A DNA stretch of 64,000 bases, taken from an uncultured Eubacteriales bacterium (GTDB taxonomy: Bacteria; Bacillota; Clostridia; TANB77; CAG-508). Of this stretch, positions 17,029 to 26,462 are shown piece by piece (position 1 is the stretch's first letter; each line of letters opens with the position of its first letter). The notes beneath the pieces were generated by a model. It had not been told where the DNA came from, did not search any database, and worked only from the letters and a program-made list of their open reading frames with translations. The stretch covers positions 1-64,000 of the forward strand of contig CASEIV010000007.1 in assembly GCA_949288175.1 (NCBI GenBank), given 5' to 3'. The position numbers and the translations under genes are program-made.

Positions 17029-19017
17029 CTATAATGGTAGTATAATCGTGAAAGTTGTGCCCTTTCCTAATTCTGATTCAAAAGTAATATCACCATTAAA
17101 ATGAGCTTTTATGGTTGAGTAAGACATATACAATCCTAAACCAGTACCATTTTTTCCTTTTGTCGTAATCATTTCTTTAAATAATTTTTCTTGAACAGAT
17201 TTTGGCATACCACTAGCATAATCTTTTACACTAATGTATACATTATTATTTTTAGTTTCTAAAATTAGTTCAATATTTTTATTTGCTTCTCCATTATATG
17301 CTTGAATCGCATTAGAAATCATATTATTAATAACTTGTACGAGACTGTTAATATCTCCATTAATATTTGTATGCTCATCTGTTTTCATAGAAATATTTAA
17401 ATAAATTAGTGCATTTTTTAATTCATGTTTCATTAAAATATTTACTCTTTTTACCAATTCGTCAAGTGTAAAATGAACAGAATCTGTTTCTGATAAAGTA
17501 ACAGCTTGCCCCTTAACAGCAGTGATAATATCTGACATATATTCAGTATAATCTTTAATTTTAGAAATCCATTCAGACATATCATTAGCAATGTCATGAT
17601 GATCTTGAGAATTAACTTCAGGATCATCAATAGAATCCTCATATTCTTTAATTAAATTTTTTAAACCTTCTAAAGCCCCAGATATTGACATGATAGGTGT
17701 TTTTAGATTGTGCGCAATACCACCAATTAACTGTCCTAAAGAAGCTAGACGTTCACTTTCCATTAAAGTTTCTTGATTATTATGTAATTGATCTACATAT
17801 GTTTTTGTTAATTTTTGAATTTCATTAAAAGATGCAGTCAAATCACCAATTTCATCATTAGATGTGATAGGAAGATTATTTGCATAAATGACATCATCAG
17901 AATTAGATATATGTCTCATTCCATCAATAACACTATTAATATCATTGCTTAAATCTCTACCAATATAAAGGATAAATAAGCAATTTATTAAAATTAATAG
18001 TAAAGCAATTAGAATAAATGGAACAATAAAAGTATTACCAAATACAAAATAACGAATACCAACATAACATTCTCCCATATTTGTATTGATTCTGACAACA
18101 GCACCTTCTGTATTTTGCCCATAATATTCATAAGTGTATCCATCAGTTTCATCATAGAAATTTAAAGTGTATTTTATAAAAAAGTCATTTAGTGTTTCAG
18201 GAGAGTAATATACTTCTCCATCAGAAGCAGAAATAATTAATGCATGATCCCCTTCAGATTTAAATTCTATGGAATTTAAAATATTTTCTACTTCTGTGAT
18301 ATCGTATACGGTTTCTTCATCAAAACGTGATAATAGCTCTTGTCTATAAAAGTGATATAATAAGTCTCCTTTTTCTTTTGTCATGAGTGACATAGAAATT
18401 AGTAAAATTAAGACAAAAGAATATAAGAATAAAGGTAGTATTTGTATTAATAATTTATTATATAAAGGTAGTCTAATACCAGTTATTTTATTGTTTGCTA
18501 ATGAAGCGGTTGCTGTTAGTCTATTAGAAAAGAATTTTTTGCTAAGCATATAAGAAAATATAGCAAATACAGCAGAAAAAGAAAATACAACAGTTGTAAT
18601 TCTAATGACTAATTCGGCTTCTGTATTAAATGCAAATAACAAAATAGCAATAATAATGGATGGAACAAATAACTCTACTAAAAGCATAAAGTAAGGATAA
18701 TTAAATGCTTTTTTTCTTAGATTACGGATATATTCTGGATTGTTTAGCTTATCTTCAGAAAGTGATAATTTGCGATATACAAGTCGTAAGGCTATATATA
18801 GCATAATTAATAAAACAGATATAATAATGATAAACTGGGTTGTATAGGTTATACCAACAATTTCTATTTGAAAACTATTATCTGTTGAATTTGGCGGATA
18901 GTTTAGCACAAAAGGTAAGGCAAAATACAAAACAGCTGCAATGATAGCAAATATAAGCGTATTTACCAATGCTAGTTTTTTCTCATTATCAATATTAAAA
19001 ATTTTAATAGATTTCAT
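17029..19017 (-). CDS. Multispan membrane sensor histidine kinase
   Basis: 662 aa. Four or five membrane spans in the first 210 residues, then an extracytoplasmic sensor region of about 110 residues (about 215-325), and a last span (about 330-352). A HAMP-like segment (353-405) and coiled coil lead to the dimerisation helix with H436 (IGGIAHNLKTP). The ATPase domain has N, G1 (DYASGMP) and G2 (GKNGTGLGLYM) boxes. The NRPS ends 13 nt upstream, so the kinase is almost certainly co-transcribed with it. I infer it senses an external signal, possibly the NRPS product, and phosphorylates the following HD-GYP regulator. Ribosome binding site: gaggaggtac. Confidence 0.9.
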   Translation of the reverse strand: MKSIKIFNIDNEKKLALVNTLIFAIIAAVLYFALPFVLNYPPNSTDNSFQIEIVGITYTTQFIIIISVLLIMLYIALRLVYRKLSLSEDKLNNPEYIRNLRKKAFNYPYFMLLVELFVPSIIIAILLFAFNTEAELVIRITTVVFSFSAVFAIFSYMLSKKFFSNRLTATASLANNKITGIRLPLYNKLLIQILPLFLYSFVLILLISMSLMTKEKGDLLYHFYRQELLSRFDEETVYDITEVENILNSIEFKSEGDHALIISASDGEVYYSPETLNDFFIKYTLNFYDETDGYTYEYYGQNTEGAVVRINTNMGECYVGIRYFVFGNTFIVPFILIALLLILINCLFILYIGRDLSNDINSVIDGMRHISNSDDVIYANNLPITSNDEIGDLTASFNEIQKLTKTYVDQLHNNQETLMESERLASLGQLIGGIAHNLKTPIMSISGALEGLKNLIKEYEDSIDDPEVNSQDHHDIANDMSEWISKIKDYTEYMSDIITAVKGQAVTLSETDSVHFTLDELVKRVNILMKHELKNALIYLNISMKTDEHTNINGDINSLVQVINNMISNAIQAYNGEANKNIELILETKNNNVYISVKDYASGMPKSVQEKLFKEMITTKGKNGTGLGLYMSYSTIKAHFNGDITFESELGKGTTFTIILPL

Positions 19018-19030
19018 CTTATGTACCTCC

Positions 19031-22000
19031 TCAGCTATGTTTTTCTTTTAAATAAAGTAGAATTTTATCTAAATATTCAGATGTTATTTCAGGCCAATCT
19101 AAATCTAGTGTTTCTAAAACAGAATTTGTTTTTTCATTATGAAAAGTGACAATATTATTATGAATATTTTTGATATAGGCTGTAATTCCAAAATAGTTAG
19201 ATTTAGACTTAGATAAAGCAAGTTTAAATTCGCTAAGAGGTCCGAGTTTTATAGAAGCTCCACAATCACTTAGCATATTGGTTAATACAGAACCTGAAAT
19301 ATAGTGATGATTATATAAGTGGTAAATTTCTAAATTATAATGTTGATGTTGCATTAATTGTACAATAAAATTTGCACAAATGTCCACAGGTGAAAATTCA
19401 AAATGAAAGTAAGAAAGTTCTTCAGGAAAAATACCTAAATTGATAAATGCTTCTAATCTGTTTAAAAAGGCATTATCACTGAAATTTTCTTGAAACATAC
19501 CATCAAAGTATCGATTGGTAATCGTTCCTAATCGATAAATACTTGCAATAAGTTCTTCATTTTTACAAGCCTCTATAACTGCTTTTTCCGCTTCGAATTT
19601 GCTTCTAACATATACATTTTCTTTAAAGGCTTGGCCAATATATAAATCATCTTCTGTAAAATCTGCAGTAGGTGTTTTTACTAAACCATTTCCAGATATA
19701 GACATGGTTGAAATATAATGTAAAGGAATATGAAATTCTTTACAAAATGCAATCATTTTTTTAGTAGAATTAACGTTAGTTTTATTAAATATTTCATAAT
19801 TTCCGTAATGTTTAACTAATGCAGCAGTATCAATGACGCAATCACATGTAGTTCCCAAACGGTTATATAAATCTTCTTCAATACCAAAATGATTTTCTAA
19901 AATATTACCTTCTACAATTTTTATTCTATATAAATATTGTTCTATATTGACATCAGGAAAATAAAAATTAAATTTCTTGATAAATCGAGTTAGAGGATTT
20001 ACCAAATCTTTTTTCCTAATAATACAAAAGATTTTGCTAGAAGTAGTAGTTAATAAATAATATAATATATGAATTCCTAAAAATCCGGTGGCACCAAAAA
20101 GAATAATTCTTCTAAATTCTGTAGGAACTTCAATTGCTTTTTTGATTTCTTTGATAATTGGCATTTTTTCAATTAATACAGAAGTTTCTTTTGGTTGATC
20201 AACTAGTAAAAAATCTGCTAGTTTTCTGATAGTTGGATATTCGTAAAAATCTTGTATATTGATAGAAATGCCTTTACTATATAAAATAGATTGTGCTTTT
20301 ATCAATAAAAGAGAATCTATATAATAATCAAACAAATTATCCTCTACACTTATTTTGTTTTTTTGTTCTAATAATTCTGTAAAAATTTGTTGTAAAGTTT
20401 CTTCCAATTTATTTTGAGGTTTAACATATTTACTATGTGATTTTTTTGGTAAAGGTAAAGCGGATTTATCTATTTTGCCATTAATAGTTAATGGAAGTTT
20501 ATTTAATCTGATAAAATAACTTGGTATCATATAGCTAGGTAAAGTTTTCTTTAAAAAACCAGATAAATCTTCAAGTTCACTTTCAGATACATAATAACTA
20601 CATAGAAATTTATGTTCATCTAATGTAATTAAAGTAACATAGACATCTTTAATAGCAGGATGTGTTAGTAAAACAGATTGAATTTCTCCCAATTCAATAC
20701 GGTAACCATTTAGTTTTACTTGAAAATCACTACGTCCTAAATATTCCATAACACCATTAGAATGTAAAATAGCAAGGTCCCCAGTTTTATAAATTTTTTC
20801 TCCTTTATAAAAAGGATGTTCTATAAATTTATCAGCTGTTTTTTGCTCATCCGTATAGCCTAATGCTAAACCATTTCCACTAATGTACATTTCTCCAACA
20901 TTGCCTAATGGTACTAATTCTTTATCATCATTTAAGAGTAAAATTTGTGTGTTGTCAATTGGGTATCCAATAGGAACAGAAGTGTAAGTATCTTCTGCAT
21001 GATATTCATAAATCATACATCCGACGGTTGATTCTGTTGGTCCATATTCGTTATATATATGAATAGGATGAGAAAATAAAGAAGTGATTTTTTCACACAT
21101 TTCTTTGGTTAAAATGTCTCCTCCTAAAATAAATTTACATACAACACTATTGCTTAAATCAAGGTCTTGTAATAGGGTAAAATGTCCAGGTGTTAATTTT
21201 ATGATTTGAACATGATTATCTTTGATAATTTCCTCTAATAACAATTGTGCATTATCATTTTGGTAAATATAAATAGAATTACCAGAACATAGTGGTGTAT
21301 AAATTGAAGTGACGGTTAAATCAAATGCAACAGAAGAAAACAAAGGAAAATTTGTTTCTTCACCATGTACATATTGTTTAATAGCCCAACATATATAGTT
21401 ACTTAAACTTTTATGAGAAATCTTAACACCTTTTGGATTTCCAGTTGAACCAGAAGTATAGATAATATATGCTAAATCATCTTCTTTTAAATTATAATCA
21501 AAGTTAAAAGTTTCATTTTGATAGTCAAAATCATCTACACAAATTCTTAACAAATGCTCTTTATCTATTTTTACAGATTTTAAAGTATTGGTATGTGTTA
21601 AAATTAATTTAGCATTACTGTTATTAACAATATATTCAATACGTTCATTTGGATAGTTGACATCTATTGGAATGTAACAAACCCCTAATTTTTGTGTGGC
21701 CAAAATACTAGCAATAAATTCGATGGAATCTGTAAAAGCTAAACAAATGATATCACCTGAGTGAATAGAGTAATCTTTTAGCTTAGAGGCAATTAAGTTG
21801 GCCAATGTATTTAACTCTTTGTAACTAAGAGAAGTATCTTTATAGGTAATTGCTAATTTATTAGGTGATTTTTGTAGTTGTTGTTTAAATAAATCATAAA
21901 CAGAAACAAAGGTATCTGTTGTTTTTGTGTTATTGTATTCTTCTAATATATATTTTTTCTCTTTAGGTGAAACAATTTCTAGTTCTTTAATTTTTTGTTC

Positions 22001-23257
22001 CGGATTTGTCATTATTTGTTTTATGATTTCCATTAAACGTTCATGTAATAAATCGATTTCTTCCATAGTGAATAGTTCTTTTTTGAAATCATAATAAATA
22101 CTAATCATACCTGTATCATCTATATCATATAGATGAATATCTAAGTTATTAACCACACAATGATTAAATAACCATCTACAAGAATAAGGGACAGAACAAG
22201 TAGCCCTATGATTTCTTGCGTTTTGGTAAGATAAGCAAACATCATAAAGATTCTTAGAAATATTAAATTTTTTTCGAATGGTATCTAACAAAAGGTCATA
22301 TGGATATCTTTGATTTCTAAATACACTTAATTCATGCTTAGAAACTTTGTCGATAAAATCAATACATGTATACTCTTTATCAATTTCCATACGAAAGGGT
22401 ACAGTACTAATATACATACCTGTGGTAGATTTTTCTTTGAAATTACATCTATTTAATATCGGTGTTCCTACAATAGAAGAATTGGTATTGTTGATTTTGG
22501 ATAAATAGATATTTAAAACAGCCATAAAAAGTGAAAATAGAGAAGTTTTATGGTTATTGCAAAATGTTAGTAATTCATTTGTTTCTTCTTTTGAAAGTGT
22601 AACACTTTTTCTAACTGCTTCATATGAGCTAGATTGAAAGTCTTTCAAATAAGAGAATTCTAAATTGTCAAATTGATCTTCCCAAAAGCTTTTAGCACGT
22701 TCAAATTTAGAACTTTCTAAATATGTTTTTTCTTCATCAATAAAGTCTAAATAAGAATGATTTTGGCTATCTGGAATAGGTGTATTTTGGATAATAGAAA
22801 CATAATAATTCATGATTTGGTCAATTAATAAGCTCATGGTCCAAGCGTCAGAAATAATATGATGCAAGTTGGCCATATATCCACCTGTGCCATCTGCATT
22901 CTTAAAAATAACAAAGCGATATAAATTACTATTTAAAAGTGTAAAACGTTTTGTAATAACATCTTCTTCAAGTTTTGCTAAAGGATAATCTTCCGTAAGA
23001 CAAATTTTTTCAATTTCAACAAAAGAATAGTCTTTAACACATTGCTTGATATCAGGACCATCTTGCGTTAGAAAAATTCTTACAGAATCATTATTTTTTA
23101 TAAATAAATTAATAGCTTTCTCTAAAGCATCTTCATCAATTTTTTCAGGAATAGATAATGTTCCACATATATTTGAAACACAAGTGTTTTCATTAAATTG
23201 TTCTGTTAATAAAATAGATTTTTGTGGATTGGTTAATTCATAGTTTATCATATTCAT
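19031..23257 (-). CDS. Single-module NRPS with terminal reductase (C-A-T-R)
   Basis: 1408 aa. Condensation domain 1-430: active-site HHIISDA (132-138), the usual final Gly being Ala. Adenylation domain 450-940: A3 YTSGSTGNPKG (600-610), A5 YGPTEST, A7 YKTGDLA, A10 NGKID with Lys928. Carrier domain about 945-1022: phosphopantetheine Ser982 in IDSLLLI, lacking the usual GG before it. Reductase about 1045-1408: FGATGFLG (1054-1061), STMSISG, and Tyr1216/Lys1220 in YVRSK. The pocket residues read D646 L647 T650 K687 I710 G712 E737 V745 G746 K928, one residue from the published asparagine code DLTKLGEVGK. Expected output: an Asn-derived aldehyde or alcohol, acylated by the condensation domain. No 4'-phosphopantetheinyl transferase is in the window. 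Confidence 0.92.
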   Translation of the reverse strand: MNMINYELTNPQKSILLTEQFNENTCVSNICGTLSIPEKIDEDALEKAINLFIKNNDSVRIFLTQDGPDIKQCVKDYSFVEIEKICLTEDYPLAKLEEDVITKRFTLLNSNLYRFVIFKNADGTGGYMANLHHIISDAWTMSLLIDQIMNYYVSIIQNTPIPDSQNHSYLDFIDEEKTYLESSKFERAKSFWEDQFDNLEFSYLKDFQSSSYEAVRKSVTLSKEETNELLTFCNNHKTSLFSLFMAVLNIYLSKINNTNSSIVGTPILNRCNFKEKSTTGMYISTVPFRMEIDKEYTCIDFIDKVSKHELSVFRNQRYPYDLLLDTIRKKFNISKNLYDVCLSYQNARNHRATCSVPYSCRWLFNHCVVNNLDIHLYDIDDTGMISIYYDFKKELFTMEEIDLLHERLMEIIKQIMTNPEQKIKELEIVSPKEKKYILEEYNNTKTTDTFVSVYDLFKQQLQKSPNKLAITYKDTSLSYKELNTLANLIASKLKDYSIHSGDIICLAFTDSIEFIASILATQKLGVCYIPIDVNYPNERIEYIVNNSNAKLILTHTNTLKSVKIDKEHLLRICVDDFDYQNETFNFDYNLKEDDLAYIIYTSGSTGNPKGVKISHKSLSNYICWAIKQYVHGEETNFPLFSSVAFDLTVTSIYTPLCSGNSIYIYQNDNAQLLLEEIIKDNHVQIIKLTPGHFTLLQDLDLSNSVVCKFILGGDILTKEMCEKITSLFSHPIHIYNEYGPTESTVGCMIYEYHAEDTYTSVPIGYPIDNTQILLLNDDKELVPLGNVGEMYISGNGLALGYTDEQKTADKFIEHPFYKGEKIYKTGDLAILHSNGVMEYLGRSDFQVKLNGYRIELGEIQSVLLTHPAIKDVYVTLITLDEHKFLCSYYVSESELEDLSGFLKKTLPSYMIPSYFIRLNKLPLTINGKIDKSALPLPKKSHSKYVKPQNKLEETLQQIFTELLEQKNKISVEDNLFDYYIDSLLLIKAQSILYSKGISINIQDFYEYPTIRKLADFLLVDQPKETSVLIEKMPIIKEIKKAIEVPTEFRRIILFGATGFLGIHILYYLLTTTSSKIFCIIRKKDLVNPLTRFIKKFNFYFPDVNIEQYLYRIKIVEGNILENHFGIEEDLYNRLGTTCDCVIDTAALVKHYGNYEIFNKTNVNSTKKMIAFCKEFHIPLHYISTMSISGNGLVKTPTADFTEDDLYIGQAFKENVYVRSKFEAEKAVIEACKNEELIASIYRLGTITNRYFDGMFQENFSDNAFLNRLEAFINLGIFPEELSYFHFEFSPVDICANFIVQLMQHQHYNLEIYHLYNHHYISGSVLTNMLSDCGASIKLGPLSEFKLALSKSKSNYFGITAYIKNIHNNIVTFHNEKTNSVLETLDLDWPEITSEYLDKILLYLKEKHS

Positions 23258-23289
23258 ACAACATCACCTTAAATTTTTTTGCTAAAGAG

Positions 23290-23318
23290 ATTATACATAT
23301 AAAAAATAAAAAAATCAA
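23290..23318 (-). promoter_or_regulatory. NRPS operon promoter
   Basis: On the minus strand: TTGATT (23318-23313), 17-nt spacer, TATAAT (23295-23290), about 33 nt before the ATG. A leader of about 25 nt includes the ribosome binding site aaggtgatg. Confidence 0.7.
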
Positions 23319-23505
23319 ATAATTCTACAAAATAACTTAAGAATCTTCATTTTTCGCAAGTATTTATTTACAAAAACAGATTTTTTACGTTTCCTATATT
23401 AAATTGGTTTAAAATAAAATGTTCAAAAAGAAATATCCGTAAATGGACATGGGGTATTGAAAAATAAAAAAAATAGATATAGAATGAAGAAAAAGGAGGG
23501 AGCGT

Positions 23506-25233
23506 ATGGGAGATAATGAAAATAGAAAGGTTTATGAGCCAAGAATTATAAAAAATTATAGGGAGATGATAGAATATTCTGTTAAAAATTATGCAGATAA
23601 AGTAGCCTATAAATATAAGAAAAATGGAGATTTAAAACATGTAGAATATGTAGAAAAAACATATGAACAAGTAGGAAAAGACATAAAAGCATTTGCGACG
23701 GAATTATTAAATAAAGGTTTAGAACATCAGAAAATTGTGCTTATAGGAAATAATCGATATGAATGGTGTCTTAGCTATCTAGCAGTTACAAGTGGAAATA
23801 TGATTATTGTTCCATTAGACAAAGCGCTTCCAGACAATGAAATAGAAAACTTAGTAACAAGAAGTGAGGCAGAAGTAGCCATATTTGATAAAAAATATGT
23901 AGAGGTTATGAAAAAACTAAAGAACGATACAAATGTAAATTTAAAAATGTTGATTTGTATGGATGACATAAAAGACAAGAATATAGAAAATTTTTCACAG
24001 TTATTGCAAAAAGGTGAGGAATTAGTAAAAAATGGAGATGACCGTTATGAAAAAGTAGAAATCAATCCAGAAAAAATGTCTATAATGTTATTTACATCAG
24101 GAACAACCAATCTCCCAAAAGCGGTTATGTTATCTCAAAAAAATATATGTGCTAATTTGTCAGATTTTGCTTCATGGGTAAAGCTATATCCAACAGACAC
24201 ATTACTTTCTTTTTTACCAATTCACCATACATTTGAATGTACTGTAACATTTCTTTATGGATTCTATAGTGGTTGCACAGTAGCTTTTTGCGATGGATTA
24301 AAATATATTCAAAAAAATCTGGCAGAATATAAAGTTTCTGTATTTGTAGCAGTTCCTTTGGTATTAGAAACGATGTATAAAAAGATTCAAAAGGCGATTC
24401 ATGACCAAGGAAAAGATAAATTAATCAATATGATGATAAAATTATCCAATGCACTTTTGAAATGTAAAATAGATTTAAGAAAAGTCATTTTTAAACAAAT
24501 ATTAGATAATTTAGGTGGAAATATTCGTTTAGTGCTATATGGATCAGCTCCTATGGACAAAGAAACAATTGTAGGCTTTAACAATTTTGGAATTGCATTA
24601 GTACAAGGATATGGATTGACAGAAACATCACCAGTTATTGCAGCAGAGTCAGATAAAGAGAAAAGACCAGGCTCTGTAGGACTAGCTTTACCTAGTCTAA
24701 ATGTAAAAATAGAAAATCTAGATGAAAATGGTGAAGGAGAAATTTTAGTAAAAGGATCAAGTGTCATGATGGGATATTATCATAATGAAGAAGAAAACAA
24801 AAAAGTATTTGTTGATGGTTGGTTTAGAACAGGAGATTATGGATATATAACAGAAGATGGATTTATCTATGTAACAGGTAGAAAAAAAGATATAATTGTT
24901 TTAAGAAATGGAAAAAATGTATATCCAGAGGAACTAGAAATTTTAATTAATAAAATTCCGTATATAAAAGAAAGTCTAGTATATCAAAGAGAAAAAAGTA
25001 TTACAGATACAATGCTTTGTGCAAAGATTGTATATGATAAAGATATGATAAAAGAAAGTTTTGGTGAAAAAACAGAAAAAGAATATAAAGATATCATATG
25101 GAAAGAAATAAAGGAGATTAACACACAATTGCCAGTATTTAAACATATAAAACAGATAACGATAACAACAGAGCCTTTAATAAAAACAACAACACAGAAA
25201 GTAAAACGTTATGAGGAATTAAAAAGAGTTTAA
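23506..25233 (+). CDS. Long-chain fatty-acid CoA ligase-like AMP-forming enzyme
   Basis: 575 aa. ANL superfamily: A3-type loop LFTSGTTNLPKAV, YGLTETSPVI, a GWFRTGDYGYITEDGFIYVTGR block, and the C-terminal lysine region (TTQKVKRYEEL). The overall form (LSFLPIHHTFECTVTFLYGF, VFVAVPLVLETMYKKIQKA) matches bacterial long-chain acyl-CoA synthetases (FadD15 type). It activates fatty acids as adenylates and then thioesters. It diverges from the NRPS gene with 248 bp between starts, so it might supply acyl-CoA to the NRPS condensation domain; that link is inference from position. Start ATG with aaaggagggag upstream. Confidence 0.87.
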   Translation: MGDNENRKVYEPRIIKNYREMIEYSVKNYADKVAYKYKKNGDLKHVEYVEKTYEQVGKDIKAFATELLNKGLEHQKIVLIGNNRYEWCLSYLAVTSGNMIIVPLDKALPDNEIENLVTRSEAEVAIFDKKYVEVMKKLKNDTNVNLKMLICMDDIKDKNIENFSQLLQKGEELVKNGDDRYEKVEINPEKMSIMLFTSGTTNLPKAVMLSQKNICANLSDFASWVKLYPTDTLLSFLPIHHTFECTVTFLYGFYSGCTVAFCDGLKYIQKNLAEYKVSVFVAVPLVLETMYKKIQKAIHDQGKDKLINMMIKLSNALLKCKIDLRKVIFKQILDNLGGNIRLVLYGSAPMDKETIVGFNNFGIALVQGYGLTETSPVIAAESDKEKRPGSVGLALPSLNVKIENLDENGEGEILVKGSSVMMGYYHNEEENKKVFVDGWFRTGDYGYITEDGFIYVTGRKKDIIVLRNGKNVYPEELEILINKIPYIKESLVYQREKSITDTMLCAKIVYDKDMIKESFGEKTEKEYKDIIWKEIKEINTQLPVFKHIKQITITTEPLIKTTTQKVKRYEELKRV

Positions 25234-25240
25234 TAGTTAA

Positions 25241-25276
25241 AAAAGGGATTTTGGGGACGGACTCATTTTTCCCTTT
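25241..25276. repeat. REP-like palindrome, variant arms
   Basis: gggattttggggacggactc then atttttccc: same GGGGACGGA core, but arms gggattt / aaaaatccc-like instead of gatgattt. It lies just after the CoA ligase stop. Confidence 0.7.
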
Positions 25277-25328
25277 TATTTTGACTAAAATTGAGAATAT
25301 GGTGAATACTATTTTTGAGGTGATTTTA

Positions 25329-26462
25329 TTGAGAAGAGCCAAGAGAAAAAGTACAGGAAAAAAAATTATTATTACCACCATTATTTTATTAATCATGTGG
25401 TTATTAGGATTTTATATATATGTTACATATAATAATATAGAAATTTATGACTCTAATTATACGGCAGAAAGAACACAATCCACAATAGAAGAACAAACTG
25501 TGGAAAAAGTAGAGGAAGAAAGCAAAACTGTGGCAGATGTAATTGAAGAAACAGTAGAAAGTGTTGTAGGAATATCAAAATTAAAAAATGCAGGAGATTC
25601 TATTTTTTCTAACAGTACAGAAAGTCAATTAGGATTAGGAACAGGTGTCATTGTTACGGAAAATGGATATATTTTAAGTAATGAACATGTTACAGGAAGT
25701 AAATATAGTAAATGTTATGTGACATTAGAAAATGGAAATAACTATAATGGAACAGTGGTATGGAGTGATTCTAATATTGATTTATCTATTGTAAAAATAG
25801 AAGCAAATAATTTAAAATATGTTACATTTGCAGATTCTGATAATATCAAAATAGGGGAAACGGTGTATGCTATTGGAAATCCAATTGGTTTTGAATTTAG
25901 AAGAACTGTTACTTCAGGAATTATTAGTGCGAAAAATAGAACAATTAAGCTAGAAGAAGAGGATATGGTATCTTATATGACAGATTTAATACAAACAGAT
26001 GCAACGATTAATCCAGGAAATAGTGGAGGACCACTTATTTATCCCAATGGACAAGTGATTGGAATCAATACAGTTAAAATATCTTCAGCAGAAGGAATTG
26101 GGTTTGCTATACCCATTAATATTGTAAAACCAATTATTGAAAGTTATCAAAATACAGGAGACTTCCAAGAAGCTAAAATTGGAGCGTATGCTTATGATAC
26201 AGAAGTAATACCATATTTAGAAACAGGAGTTAGTACTAGCTTTCAGGAAGGGATTTATGTGACAGAAGTAACAAAAAACGGACCAGCAGATACTGCAGGA
26301 ATAAAAGAAGGGGATATTATTACACAAATCGATGATGCGGAATTAAACACAATGAATGACCTAAGAGAATATATTTATACTAAGAAACCAAATGATGAAG
26401 TTATATTAAAATTTAATAGGGGAAAAATAAAAAGAGAGATTGTTGTAAAATTAGGAAAATGA
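25329..26462 (+). CDS. htrA: HtrA/DegP-like membrane-anchored serine protease
   Basis: 377 aa from TTG 25329, chosen because gaggtgat lies 6 nt upstream; the frame is open further upstream through REP sequence. One membrane span (about 12-34), then a Glu/Thr-rich linker and a trypsin-like domain with triad H120 (LSNEHVTG), D151 (NIDLSIV) and S232 (NPGNSGGPL), then one PDZ domain (about 275-375; GIYVTEVTKNGPADTAGIKEGDIITQID). HtrA degrades damaged exported proteins at the cell surface. The stop codon is inside the BIME at 26461. Confidence 0.9.
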   Translation: MRRAKRKSTGKKIIITTIILLIMWLLGFYIYVTYNNIEIYDSNYTAERTQSTIEEQTVEKVEEESKTVADVIEETVESVVGISKLKNAGDSIFSNSTESQLGLGTGVIVTENGYILSNEHVTGSKYSKCYVTLENGNNYNGTVVWSDSNIDLSIVKIEANNLKYVTFADSDNIKIGETVYAIGNPIGFEFRRTVTSGIISAKNRTIKLEEEDMVSYMTDLIQTDATINPGNSGGPLIYPNGQVIGINTVKISSAEGIGFAIPINIVKPIIESYQNTGDFQEAKIGAYAYDTEVIPYLETGVSTSFQEGIYVTEVTKNGPADTAGIKEGDIITQIDDAELNTMNDLREYIYTKKPNDEVILKFNRGKIKREIVVKLGK

